In this document: positions 32,209 to 37,698 of the stretch, one piece after another | Layout of the letters: the number at the start of each line of letters is the position of its first letter | Position numbering within the stretch: the first letter of the stretch is position 1 | Source of the DNA: Acetobacteraceae bacterium | GTDB lineage: Bacteria; Pseudomonadota; Alphaproteobacteria; Acetobacterales; Acetobacteraceae | DNA length: 37,698 bases | Assembly (NCBI GenBank): GCA_027487385.1 | Contig: JAIYDS010000274.1 | Span: 1-37,698, forward strand | Reading direction: 5' to 3' | Position numbers and translations under genes: made by a program | Notes under the pieces: generated by a model | Seen by the model: only the letters and a program-made list of their open reading frames with translations | Databases searched by the model: none | Told to the model about the DNA's origin: nothing

Positions 32209-32247
32209 GCCCATTGCCCAGCGCGCGCCACTATCCGGAATGGGCAA
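32209..32247. promoter_or_regulatory. Candidate AraC-type operator upstream of the arylsulfatase gene
   Basis: GCCCATT (32209-32215) is the inverted partner of AATGGGC (32239-32245), and the overlapping TTGCCCA (32214-32220) pairs with TGGGCAA (32241-32247). The arm centres are about 30 bp apart, three helical turns. It lies 75-113 bp upstream of the sulfatase start, a suitable place for the adjacent regulator. Confidence 0.35.
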
Positions 32248-32261
32248 ATCCACACGCCCGC

Positions 32262-33269
32262 TCACGTCGGCACGCCGTGGAACCAGACGGGGCCATGGTC
32301 CGGCTGACCCCGCCGGGCGCGCGTCTCCGAGGGGCTTTCGCCGAACTGCGCCCGGTAATCCTGGGCGAAATGGCCAAAATGCCAGAAGCCATGCGCGAGG
32401 GCCACGGCCTTCACCAGGGCCGCATCGCCCCCCGATTGGCGCAGCGCGCGCCGTGCCAGCAGCAGCCGCCGCGTCTTGAGATAGGCGAGCGGGCTCATCC
32501 CCGTCGTCGCCATGAAGCCATCATGCAGCTTGCGCAGCGAGACGCCGAGCGCCTGGCACAGTTGCTGCCGGAAGATCGGCTGGCCGAGATGGGCTTCCAG
32601 GAAGGCCTCGGCGTCGCGCACCACGCGATAGGCCTCGCGCGTCGCGCGGGTCATGGGCAGGAGCCGGCTTTCGGCGTTCAGCGTCTCCGCCAGAAGTTCC
32701 TGCATGGAGTGGACGAGGCCCTCGGCGCAGCCGGGCTGGGACAGCGCCTCGGGCTGCTCCGCCGCCATCTGGGCGGCCGCGGCGACCGCCCCGGCCAGGC
32801 GCCGCTGCGGCCCTTCCGGCATGTTCAGCACCCCGGCCATCCGGGCAAGGCGGATGGATTCGGGCGCCATCTCGGCCGCCTGCGCCAGCATGGCCTCCGG
32901 CACGGCCAGCGCGCCCCAGGCGACCTCCGACTCGGAATGGGCGTGGAATTCGCGGCCGCCGGGCGAGAGATAGCCGAGGCTCGGAGAGGTGGGCTGGCCA
33001 TTCATCCGGACCCGCGCCAGGCGGGTCGGCAGGGTGAGGATCAGGATCGAGAGCCCGCTCTGGACCGCCCCACGCGCCGTGTGCGCCCCCTGATCCCCGA
33101 TCTGGAGAACGAGGTCGCCCAGCGCCAGCACATCCAGCCTCGCCCGGAAAGGTTGGTCGGGCAGGGGCAGGTATTCGAAGCTGCCGCCCATCAGGGAGGT
33201 GGAGAACGCGTCCGGGTCCTCGAATGTGTGGCTGAATCCGGCGATGGGCGGGGATGGCTGCACCAGCAC
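32262..33269 (-). CDS. AraC family transcriptional regulator
   Basis: A 335-residue regulator. The C-terminal 100 residues contain both helix-turn-helix motifs: IFRQQLCQALGVSLRKLHDG, then MSPLAYLKTRRLLLARRAL, and the second motif ending AVALAHGFWHFGHFAQDYRA and QFGESPSETRARR. The N-terminal 200 residues (ALGDLVLQIGDQGAHTARGA, YLSPGGREFHAHSESEV) form the ligand-sensing part. I chose GTG at 33269 (or 33263) behind a GGAG. The frame is open to 33425, but that start would leave only 11 bp to the divergent receptor gene. It lies on the same strand just before the arylsulfatase cluster and is its likely regulator. Confidence 0.87.
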   Translation of the reverse strand: MLVQPSPPIAGFSHTFEDPDAFSTSLMGGSFEYLPLPDQPFRARLDVLALGDLVLQIGDQGAHTARGAVQSGLSILILTLPTRLARVRMNGQPTSPSLGYLSPGGREFHAHSESEVAWGALAVPEAMLAQAAEMAPESIRLARMAGVLNMPEGPQRRLAGAVAAAAQMAAEQPEALSQPGCAEGLVHSMQELLAETLNAESRLLPMTRATREAYRVVRDAEAFLEAHLGQPIFRQQLCQALGVSLRKLHDGFMATTGMSPLAYLKTRRLLLARRALRQSGGDAALVKAVALAHGFWHFGHFAQDYRAQFGESPSETRARRGQPDHGPVWFHGVPT

Positions 33270-33436
33270 GGGGCTCCGGTTGGGACGCGGCGCGCGTCTT
33301 GTGTGATCTTGCGGTCCCGGAAAGCTTGCGCCCGCATGGCACATGGCTGCAAGCGCGACGCGCAGGCGCGGCCAGGGGGATGCGCCGGTTGGAAAAAGCC
33401 GCGTGGTCGGGCAGCATCGCGGCAAGGGGAGACATC

Positions 33437-34387
33437 ATGAAACGCCGCACCGCACTCAGCCTGCTTGCCATGCCCAGCCTCGCTCAGGCCCAGACCTGGC
33501 CGCAACGGCCGGTCCGCATCGTGGTTCCCTTCCCGCCCGGCGGATCGAATGACGTGATCGCCCGGCCGCTGGCCGAGAAGCTCCAGCAGCGCCTGGGCCA
33601 GCCTGTCGTCATCGAGAACCGCCCCGGCGCGGGCGGCGCGATCGGCGCGGCGCAGGTGGCGCAGGCCGCGGCCGATGGCCACACGCTCATGGTGACCAGC
33701 AGCAGCTTCGCCGCCTCGGCCGTGGTGCAGCGCACGCCCTATGACGCGGTGGAGAGTTTCGAGCCCGTGGCGCGCCTGGCCGTCGCCCCCTTCCTGGTGC
33801 TGACGAACCTGAACTTCCCGCCGCGCGACATCGCGGGGTTGATCGCCTATGCCCGCGCCAATCCGGGGCGGGTGGATTTCGGCAGCTCCGGCCCTGGCGG
33901 CATCAACCACTTCGTCACCGAGTATTTCGCGCTGCGCGCCGGGCTGCGGCTGAACCATGTGCCCTATCGCGGCATGCCGCCCGCCGTGACGGATCTCGTC
34001 GCCGGTCATATCCAGATGCTGATCACCACCATGGCCAGCGCATCCGCCCCCATCCGGGACCAGCGGGTGCGCCTTCTGGCCTATGCCGGCCCCGGCGCGC
34101 CCGCCGGCAGCCCGCCCGCCCCCACCGTGCGCGAAGCGACCGGCCTCGATTACGAGGCGACCATCTGGTGGGGCCTCTTCGGCCCGCGCGGCCTGCCGCC
34201 CGAGGCGCTGCGCATCCTCAACGCCGCCGTGCGCGCGAGCCTTGCCGAGCCCGATGTGGCCCGCGTTTATGAGGCGGAGGGCGCCACCCCCGCCCCCTCC
34301 AGCCCGGCCGAATTCGGCGCCATCCTGCGCGCCGACATCGCCCGCTTCCGCGAGGTGGCCCAGGCCGCCCAGATCCGCGCGGATTGA
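33437..34387 (+). CDS. Bug-family solute receptor, first of a tandem pair
   Basis: A 316-residue TctC/Bug periplasmic receptor. The signal is MKRRTALSLLAMPSLAQAQ. Family motifs are VRIVVPFPPGGSNDVIARPL, VVIENRPGAGGAIGAAQVA, FGSSGPGGINH, LNHVPYRGMPPAVTDLVAG and the late IWWGLFGPRGLPPEAL. GGGGAG lies 7-12 nt before ATG 33437. It is divergent from the AraC regulator across about 167 bp and 5 bp ahead of a second receptor. No membrane components of the transporter are in the window. Its ligand is unknown; carboxylates are usual for the family. Confidence 0.92.
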   Translation: MKRRTALSLLAMPSLAQAQTWPQRPVRIVVPFPPGGSNDVIARPLAEKLQQRLGQPVVIENRPGAGGAIGAAQVAQAAADGHTLMVTSSSFAASAVVQRTPYDAVESFEPVARLAVAPFLVLTNLNFPPRDIAGLIAYARANPGRVDFGSSGPGGINHFVTEYFALRAGLRLNHVPYRGMPPAVTDLVAGHIQMLITTMASASAPIRDQRVRLLAYAGPGAPAGSPPAPTVREATGLDYEATIWWGLFGPRGLPPEALRILNAAVRASLAEPDVARVYEAEGATPAPSSPAEFGAILRADIARFREVAQAAQIRAD

Positions 34388-34392
34388 GCGCC

Positions 34393-35343
34393 ATGCAGCG
34401 CCGCGCCCTGCTGGCCGCGCCGGCCCTGCTGGCCGGCCCTGCCTTGGCCCCGCAATCCTTGGCCCAGGCCCGGCCGCTGCGCCTTGTGGTGCCCTATCCG
34501 CCGGGCGGCAGCGCCGATGTGCTGGCCCGCGCCATCGCCGAGCAGATCACCGCGCTGGGTGCGCGCGGCGCCATCGTGGAGAACCGCGCCGGCGCCTCGG
34601 GCACCATCGGCGCGCTCTCCGTGGCCCGCGCCCCGGCCGATGGCATGACGATCCTGCAGGCCGATGGCTCGCCCATGTCCATCCTGCTCGAGGCCGGGCG
34701 CGCCCAATACCGCGCCGAGGATTTCGCGCCGTTGCTGCGCCTCGCCACCTCGCCCTTCGTGCTGGCGACGCGGCCGGGCGGGCCGCTGCGGACCCTGCCC
34801 GAGGTGATCGCCGCCGCGCGCGCCGCCCCCGGGCGCATCACCTATGCCACGCCCGGCGTGCTGAGCTTCGCCCATGTGGTGGCCGAGCGCTTCGCCGCCG
34901 CCGCCGGCATCGAATTGCTGCATGTGCCCTTCCAGGGCACCGGCCCCGCCACCAGCGCCGTGCTGGGCGGCCAGGTGGAACTGATCCCCGTGCCCCCAGG
35001 CCAGGTGCTGGACCAGGGGGGCGGCGCCATCTTCCGGCCCATCGCCATCACCACCGAGGCCCGCCACGCTGGCCTGCCCGAAACGCCCACCTTCCGCGAG
35101 GCCGGCACCGATCTCGTCTTCCTGGGCTGGCGCGGGATGTTCCTGCCCGCCGCCACGCCGCCCGAGACCCAAGCCGCGCTGGAAGCCCTGCTGCGGGAGG
35201 CGATGGGCGGGCCGATCGTCACCGCCGCGCTGCAACGGCTGGGCGAGACGCCGGCGCTGTTGGACAGCAGCGCCTTCGCGCGGTTCTGGGCGGAGGATCG
35301 GGCGGCGGTGCGGGCCATCTTGCCGCGGTTGCCGCGGGAATAA
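34393..35343 (+). CDS. Bug-family solute receptor, second of a tandem pair
   Basis: A 316-residue TctC/Bug receptor, the same length as its upstream neighbour but only distantly similar. The signal MQRRALLAAPALLAGPALAP is followed by LRLVVPYPPGGSADVLARAI, IVENRAGASGTIGALSVA, YATPGVLSFAHVVAERFA, LHVPFQGTGPATSAVLGG and WRGMFLPAATPPE. It begins 5 bp after the first receptor, so they share a transcript and probably import related ligands. TTG at 34384, overlapping the previous stop, is an alternative start. A hairpin repeat follows 10 bp after the stop. Confidence 0.91.
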   Translation: MQRRALLAAPALLAGPALAPQSLAQARPLRLVVPYPPGGSADVLARAIAEQITALGARGAIVENRAGASGTIGALSVARAPADGMTILQADGSPMSILLEAGRAQYRAEDFAPLLRLATSPFVLATRPGGPLRTLPEVIAAARAAPGRITYATPGVLSFAHVVAERFAAAAGIELLHVPFQGTGPATSAVLGGQVELIPVPPGQVLDQGGGAIFRPIAITTEARHAGLPETPTFREAGTDLVFLGWRGMFLPAATPPETQAALEALLREAMGGPIVTAALQRLGETPALLDSSAFARFWAEDRAAVRAILPRLPRE

Positions 35344-35353
35344 GAAGAACGGG

Positions 35354-35388
35354 GCCTCCGGCGGCCGGGGCCTCAGGCCCCGGACCCC
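35354..35388 (+). repeat. 3'-end hairpin repeat, copy F
   Basis: A 35-bp copy 10 bp after the second receptor gene, reading in its direction. The stem is CCGGGGCC, loop TCA, GGCCCCGG. Relative to other copies the T-A pair has become C-G on both sides, a compensatory change that supports a functional stem. Confidence 0.85.
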
Positions 35389-35468
35389 TTTCCTTCAGGG
35401 TGCGTGTTCCACAGGAGGACGAAGCAGCCTAAGCTGTCGCTCAAGTTTGCTTCCTGGGAATTTCGCGC

Positions 35469-35792
35469 ATGTCGCTTGTTGTCATCAAGGCACGCATCCA
35501 CCAGCCGCCGCGCTCGGCCATGCAGTCGGGCCGCGCGAACACGCAGGAATGGGTGCTGGAATTCGCCCCCGAAGGGCGCTCGCGACTCGATCCACTGACG
35601 GGCTGGATCGGCTCGGGCCAGACCAACAAGCAGGTGCGGCTGCGCTTCCCGACGCGCGAGGCGGCGGTGGCCTATGCCACAGCGCAGAACATCGCCTATG
35701 AGGTGGAAGAACCGGCCCGCAAGCGGCCGATCAAGCCGAAGGTCTATGCGGAGAATTTCCGCACGAACCGCCCGGACAACTGGACGCATTGA
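35469..35792 (+). CDS. NDUFS4-like accessory subunit of respiratory complex I
   Basis: A 107-residue protein of the ETC complex I subunit family (mitochondrial NDUFS4/AQDQ homologue), found in alphaproteobacteria as a peripheral subunit of NADH:quinone oxidoreductase. Visible features are IHQPPRSAMQSGRANTQEWV, then FAPEGRSRLDPLTGWIGSG, VRLRFPTREAAVAYATAQNI and the C-terminal KPKVYAENFRTNRPDNWTH. Length and ending are typical. It stands alone, with no other nuo genes in the window, as is usual for this subunit. A tRNA gene follows 16 bp after its stop. Confidence 0.9.
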   Translation: MSLVVIKARIHQPPRSAMQSGRANTQEWVLEFAPEGRSRLDPLTGWIGSGQTNKQVRLRFPTREAAVAYATAQNIAYEVEEPARKRPIKPKVYAENFRTNRPDNWTH

Positions 35793-35808
35793 GGCGTCCA
35801 CCAGCTTC

Positions 35809-35885
35809 GCGCCCTTAGCTCAGTTGGATAGAGCAGGAGCCTTCTAAGCTTCAGGTCGGGGGTTCGATTCCCTCAGGGCGCGCCA
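35809..35885 (+). tRNA. tRNA-Arg (anticodon UCU)
   Basis: A 77-nt tRNA with all arms. The acceptor is GCGCCCT/AGGGCGC, with a G discriminator and encoded CCA (35883-35885). The D-arm contains AGCTCAGTTGGATAGAGC. The anticodon stem GGAGC/GCTTC (one G-U pair) carries loop CTTCTAA, with anticodon TCT at 35843-35845. The T-arm is GGGGG-TTCGATT-CCCTC. It reads AGA/AGG codons, which are rare in such a GC-rich genome. Confidence 0.96.
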
Positions 35886-35893
35886 ACAGAAAA

Positions 35894-35909
35894 GGGGCCT
35901 CACGGCCCC
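35894..35909 (+). terminator. Hairpin downstream of tRNA-Arg
   Basis: GGGGCC, loop TCAC, GGCCCC begins 8 bp after the tRNA. It resembles the core of the 3'-end repeat family. There is no T-run, so termination or processing is only inferred. Confidence 0.45.
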
Positions 35910-35940
35910 CTCCGAAAAACAAAATGCCGCTGAGCGAAAC

Positions 35941-35983
35941 GGGGTCTGCGGACTGGAGCCTGAACCCCAGGCCGCCGAAGGCC
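35941..35983 (-). repeat. 3'-end hairpin repeat, diverged copy G
   Basis: A degraded copy: GGGGTCTG at the left, ACCCCAG in the middle and CCGCCGAAGGCC at the right remain. It lies 5 bp beyond the rpmB stop and reads in that gene's direction, the same placement as copies B and E. Confidence 0.55.
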
Positions 35984-35988
35984 CTTTG

Positions 35989-36285
35989 TCAGGCCGCCGC
36001 CTTCTTCGCCTGCGCGCGCAGGATCCGCCGCTTCAGCACCAGCGCCTCGGGCGGCAGGTTGCGCGGCTTGGTCGTCAGCAGGAAGGCGTCAATGCCGCCA
36101 TTGTGCTCGATGGTGCGGATGCCATTCGTCGTCAGCCGCAGCTGGATCGAGGTGGCCAGCACGTCGGAGTAGAACGAGGTTTCCTGCATGTTGGGCAGGA
36201 AGCGCCGACGGGTCTTGTTGTTCGCGTGGCTGACATTGTTGCCAGACTGAACGCCCTTGCCGGTGATGCCGCAGCGGCGAGCCAT
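35989..36285 (-). CDS. rpmB: 50S ribosomal protein L28
   Basis: A 98-residue large-subunit protein. [20 protein letters not shown], then [14 protein letters not shown], and [20 protein letters not shown] are the L28 core; the length is typical of alphaproteobacteria, with a basic Lys/Ala tail. There is no CxxC zinc motif, so it is the zinc-independent form. Ribosome site AGGA lies about 10 nt before the ATG. The gene is monocistronic here: an intrinsic terminator-like hairpin with a T7 tract lies only about 15 nt upstream of the start codon, downstream of a good promoter-like sequence, implying either attenuation or overlap with the upstream gene's terminator. Confidence 0.97.
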   Translation of the reverse strand: MARRCGITGKGVQSGNNVSHANNKTRRRFLPNMQETSFYSDVLATSIQLRLTTNGIRTIEHNGGIDAFLLTTKPRNLPPEALVLKRRILRAQAKKAAA

Positions 36286-36299
36286 GGTGATGATCCTGC

Positions 36300-36329
36300 A
36301 AAAAAAGCGCGCGCCAAACCTGGCGCGCG
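36300..36329 (-). terminator. Canonical intrinsic terminator in the rpmB leader
   Basis: On the minus strand CGCGCGCCA and TGGCGCGCG form a perfect 9-bp stem (36321-36329 and 36308-36316) with a 4-nt loop, then one C and seven T (36306-36300). It could end transcription of the upstream 82-residue gene, whose stop is at 36391, but its T-run finishes only about 14 nt before the rpmB start codon. Confidence 0.8.
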
Positions 36330-36347
36330 GGTGGAAATCGAGGGGTG

Positions 36348-36376
36348 CGTATGCGGCAGCACCGCGCCCGAGTCAA
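36348..36376 (-). promoter_or_regulatory. Candidate sigma-70 promoter of rpmB
   Basis: On the minus strand TTGACT (36376-36371) is followed by a 17-bp spacer and CATACG (36353-36348). The -35 box is a five-of-six match; the -10 is weak. Transcription would start near 36341, so the terminator-like hairpin would lie at the very 5' end of the rpmB mRNA. Confidence 0.5.
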
Positions 36377-36390
36377 GCGGGTGGCGGCCC

Positions 36391-36639
36391 TCAGCCCTTG
36401 GGCAGCGTCGGCAATTGGCGCAATTCGCCAGCCTCCACGCTGGCCAGCGCCTGGCGCAGCACGCCGGCGATGGAACGGTCATCCATGCTGCGCGAGAGCA
36501 GGCCCAGCGCACCCCCCAGCAGCGCGGAGGCCGCCGAGATGGGTGCGATCTGCTGCTCCAGCATATATTCAATGGCCTTGTCCACGACCGAGCCCGCGTG
36601 GCTCAGATCCTCGGGGGCATCCCCATCGGCTGCTTGCAT
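36391..36639 (-). CDS. Small hypothetical protein
   Basis: An 82-residue protein I do not recognise. The middle is helical and mildly hydrophobic (VVDKAIEYMLEQQIAPISAA, then SALLGGALGLLSRSM), followed by DDRSIAGVLRQALASVEAGE and a Pro-rich end. A strong ribosome site GGAGGT lies 8 nt before ATG 36639, which makes it a convincing gene. It lies 67 bp after the ABC exporter gene on the same strand and may share its transcript; the terminator at 36300-36329 lies beyond its stop. It could be a soluble helical protein or a peripheral membrane one. Confidence 0.65.
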   Translation of the reverse strand: MQAADGDAPEDLSHAGSVVDKAIEYMLEQQIAPISAASALLGGALGLLSRSMDDRSIAGVLRQALASVEAGELRQLPTLPKG

Positions 36640-36706
36640 CTTCCGGCACCTCCAAAGCGTTTCCGCCAGATGGGGCGGGTTCCCGAGCCAGCAAAGGGTG
36701 CGCAGA

Positions 36707-37698
36707 TTAAGGCTGCGTCATCCGGCCCGCGGGCGGAACGGCGCGCGCCCCTTCCTCGGCCCGGCGGGCGCTGACGCCGCTGCCGAACTGCGCCTGGGCC
36801 TGGGCCAGCGCCGCCGCCTCGGCCGCCGCCACCGCCTCGGACTGGCGGCGCCACATCTCGGCATACAGGCCATCGGCCGCGATCAGCGCGCCATGCGTGC
36901 CACGCTCGGCGATGCGGCCATCCTCCAGCACGATGATCTCATCCGCCTCCACCACGGTGGAGAGCCGGTGCGCGATGACCAGCGTCGTCCGCCCGCGCGA
37001 GACATCGCGCAGCGCCGCCTGGATTTCCTGCTCGGTGCGAGTGTCCAGCGCGCTGGTCGCCTCGTCCAGGATGAGGATGCGCGGGTCCTTCAGGATGGTG
37101 CGGGCGATGGCCACGCGCTGCTTCTCGCCGCCCGAGAGCTTCAGGCCACGCTCGCCCACGCGGGTCTTGTAGCCATCCGGCAGCTTGAGCACGAAGTCAT
37201 GCACCTGGGCGAGGCGCGCGGCCTCTTCCACCTCGGCATCCGTGGCACCCGGGCGGCCATAGGCGATGTTGTAGCGGATGGTGTCGTTGAACAGCACCGT
37301 GTCCTGCGGCACCACGCCGATGGCGCGGCGCACGCTGTCCTGCGTCACGGCGCGCACATCCTGCCCGTCAATCCGCACCGCGCCGCCCGTCACGTCATAG
37401 AAGCGGAAGAGCAGGCGGGAGATGGTGGATTTGCCGGCGCCGGTGGGGCCGACAATCGCCAGCATCCGCCCCGGCGGCACCTCGAAGCTGACGCCCTTCA
37501 GGATCTCGCGATCGGGGCGATAGGCGAAGCGCACATCCTCGAAGGCCACGGCGCCCGCGCTCACGGCGAGGTCGGGCGCGTTCGGCGCATCGGCGATCTC
37601 GGCGGGCACGTCGAGCAGGAGAAACATCTCCTCCATGTCGGTCAGGCCCTGCTTGATCTCGCGATAGGCGAAACCGAGGATGTTCAGTGGGAGATAGA
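36707..37698 (-). CDS. Atm1-type ABC exporter, C-terminal part (5' end outside window)
   Basis: The right edge cuts this gene; about 330 codons are present, read through from the edge in frame. The visible start [20 protein letters not shown] followed by MEEMFLLL is the end of the transmembrane domain in the form typical of Atm1/HMT-type half-transporters, which export glutathione-linked sulfur or metal compounds. The nucleotide-binding domain is complete: Walker [10 protein letters not shown]-loop [10 protein letters not shown], signature LSGGEKQR, Walker [13 protein letters not shown] and H-loop IAHRLST. An Ala/Gln-rich tail and [11 protein letters not shown] end the protein. All ATPase motifs are intact. 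Function as an Atm1 homologue is likely from family, but the substrate is not determinable here. Confidence 0.9.
   Translation of the reverse strand, partial: YLPLNILGFAYREIKQGLTDMEEMFLLLDVPAEIADAPNAPDLAVSAGAVAFEDVRFAYRPDREILKGVSFEVPPGRMLAIVGPTGAGKSTISRLLFRFYDVTGGAVRIDGQDVRAVTQDSVRRAIGVVPQDTVLFNDTIRYNIAYGRPGATDAEVEEAARLAQVHDFVLKLPDGYKTRVGERGLKLSGGEKQRVAIARTILKDPRILILDEATSALDTRTEQEIQAALRDVSRGRTTLVIAHRLSTVVEADEIIVLEDGRIAERGTHGALIAADGLYAEMWRRQSEAVAAAEAAALAQAQAQFGSGVSARRAEEGARAVPPAGRMTQP

Noticed and set aside
29054-32479. A 1141-codon open frame antisense to the arylsulfatase gene
   Set aside because: Composition is Arg/Gly/Ala/Asp-rich without motifs; the sulfatase signature and metal sites lie on the other strand.
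33269-33425. Longer N-terminus for the AraC regulator (start at 33425)
   Set aside because: It would leave 11 bp to the divergent receptor start and adds about 50 residues of Arg/Pro-rich sequence not seen in such regulators; GTG 33269 has a GGAG in front.
35941-35983. A second tRNA or small RNA next to tRNA-Arg
   Set aside because: No cloverleaf can be drawn; the sequence is a degraded copy of the 3'-end repeat.
1-37698. CRISPR array, prophage, integrative element or defence system
   Set aside because: No regularly spaced direct repeats, no integrase, transposase, phage structural, restriction or Cas motifs were found; apart from the glycan locus composition is even.

Overview
The window is about 37.7 kb of very GC-rich, densely coding DNA, most likely chromosome of an aerobic alphaproteobacterium of the Acetobacteraceae (Roseomonas-like). 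The case rests on an RNase E with an acidic insert in its S1 domain, small alphaproteobacterial families (DUF3126, the TIGR02186/Alph_Pro_TM membrane protein, an NDUFS4-type complex I subunit), three Bug-type solute receptors, and a dispersed GC-rich hairpin repeat at gene ends. The genus is inferred, not proven.

Layout. 1-4.4 kb: the 5' part of rne (minus, running off the left edge), a ~600-bp divergent gap, a Tat-type N-acetylmuramoyl-L-alanine amidase, an inverted pair of hairpin repeats, and a periplasmic 5'-nucleotidase. 4.5-7.7 kb: a tightly overlapping TSUP transporter / TIGR02186 / universal stress protein / DUF2459 lipoprotein cassette, then DUF3126. 7.8-10.7 kb: a GbsR/MarR regulator with a palindrome across its start, followed by cydAB of the cyanide-insensitive type. 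10.9-11.8 kb: a Bug receptor. 12.0-14.6 kb: two paralogous lipoproteins and a predicted beta-barrel protein, all overlapping by ATGA. 14.8-16.6 kb: a minus-strand operon of an IalB-like secreted protein, an ECF sigma factor and its anti-sigma factor. 16.6-17.5 kb: an aldo/keto reductase.

17.5-24.8 kb is a compact surface-glycan locus: ABC-2 permease, short Wzt-type ATPase, a methyltransferase-WbsX fusion, and a 1153-residue protein with two tandem GT61 domains plus a second methyltransferase. 25-27 kb: HMG-CoA-lyase family protein and CaiB/BaiF CoA-transferase (minus). 27.3-33.3 kb: arylsulfatase, a small Tat-type protein and a DUF1254/DUF1214 protein, behind an AraC regulator (minus). 33.4-35.3 kb: two tandem Bug receptors. 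35.4-37.7 kb is housekeeping: NDUFS4-like subunit, tRNA-Arg(UCU), rpmB with a terminator-like hairpin in its leader, a small hypothetical gene, and the C-terminal half of an Atm1-type ABC exporter running off the right edge.

No CRISPR array, transposase, integrase, phage gene or toxin-antitoxin pair was seen. The least described items are the lipoprotein/lipoprotein/barrel operon, the internally duplicated GT61-GT61-methyltransferase protein, the 3'-end hairpin repeat family with covarying stems, and the rpmB leader hairpin.
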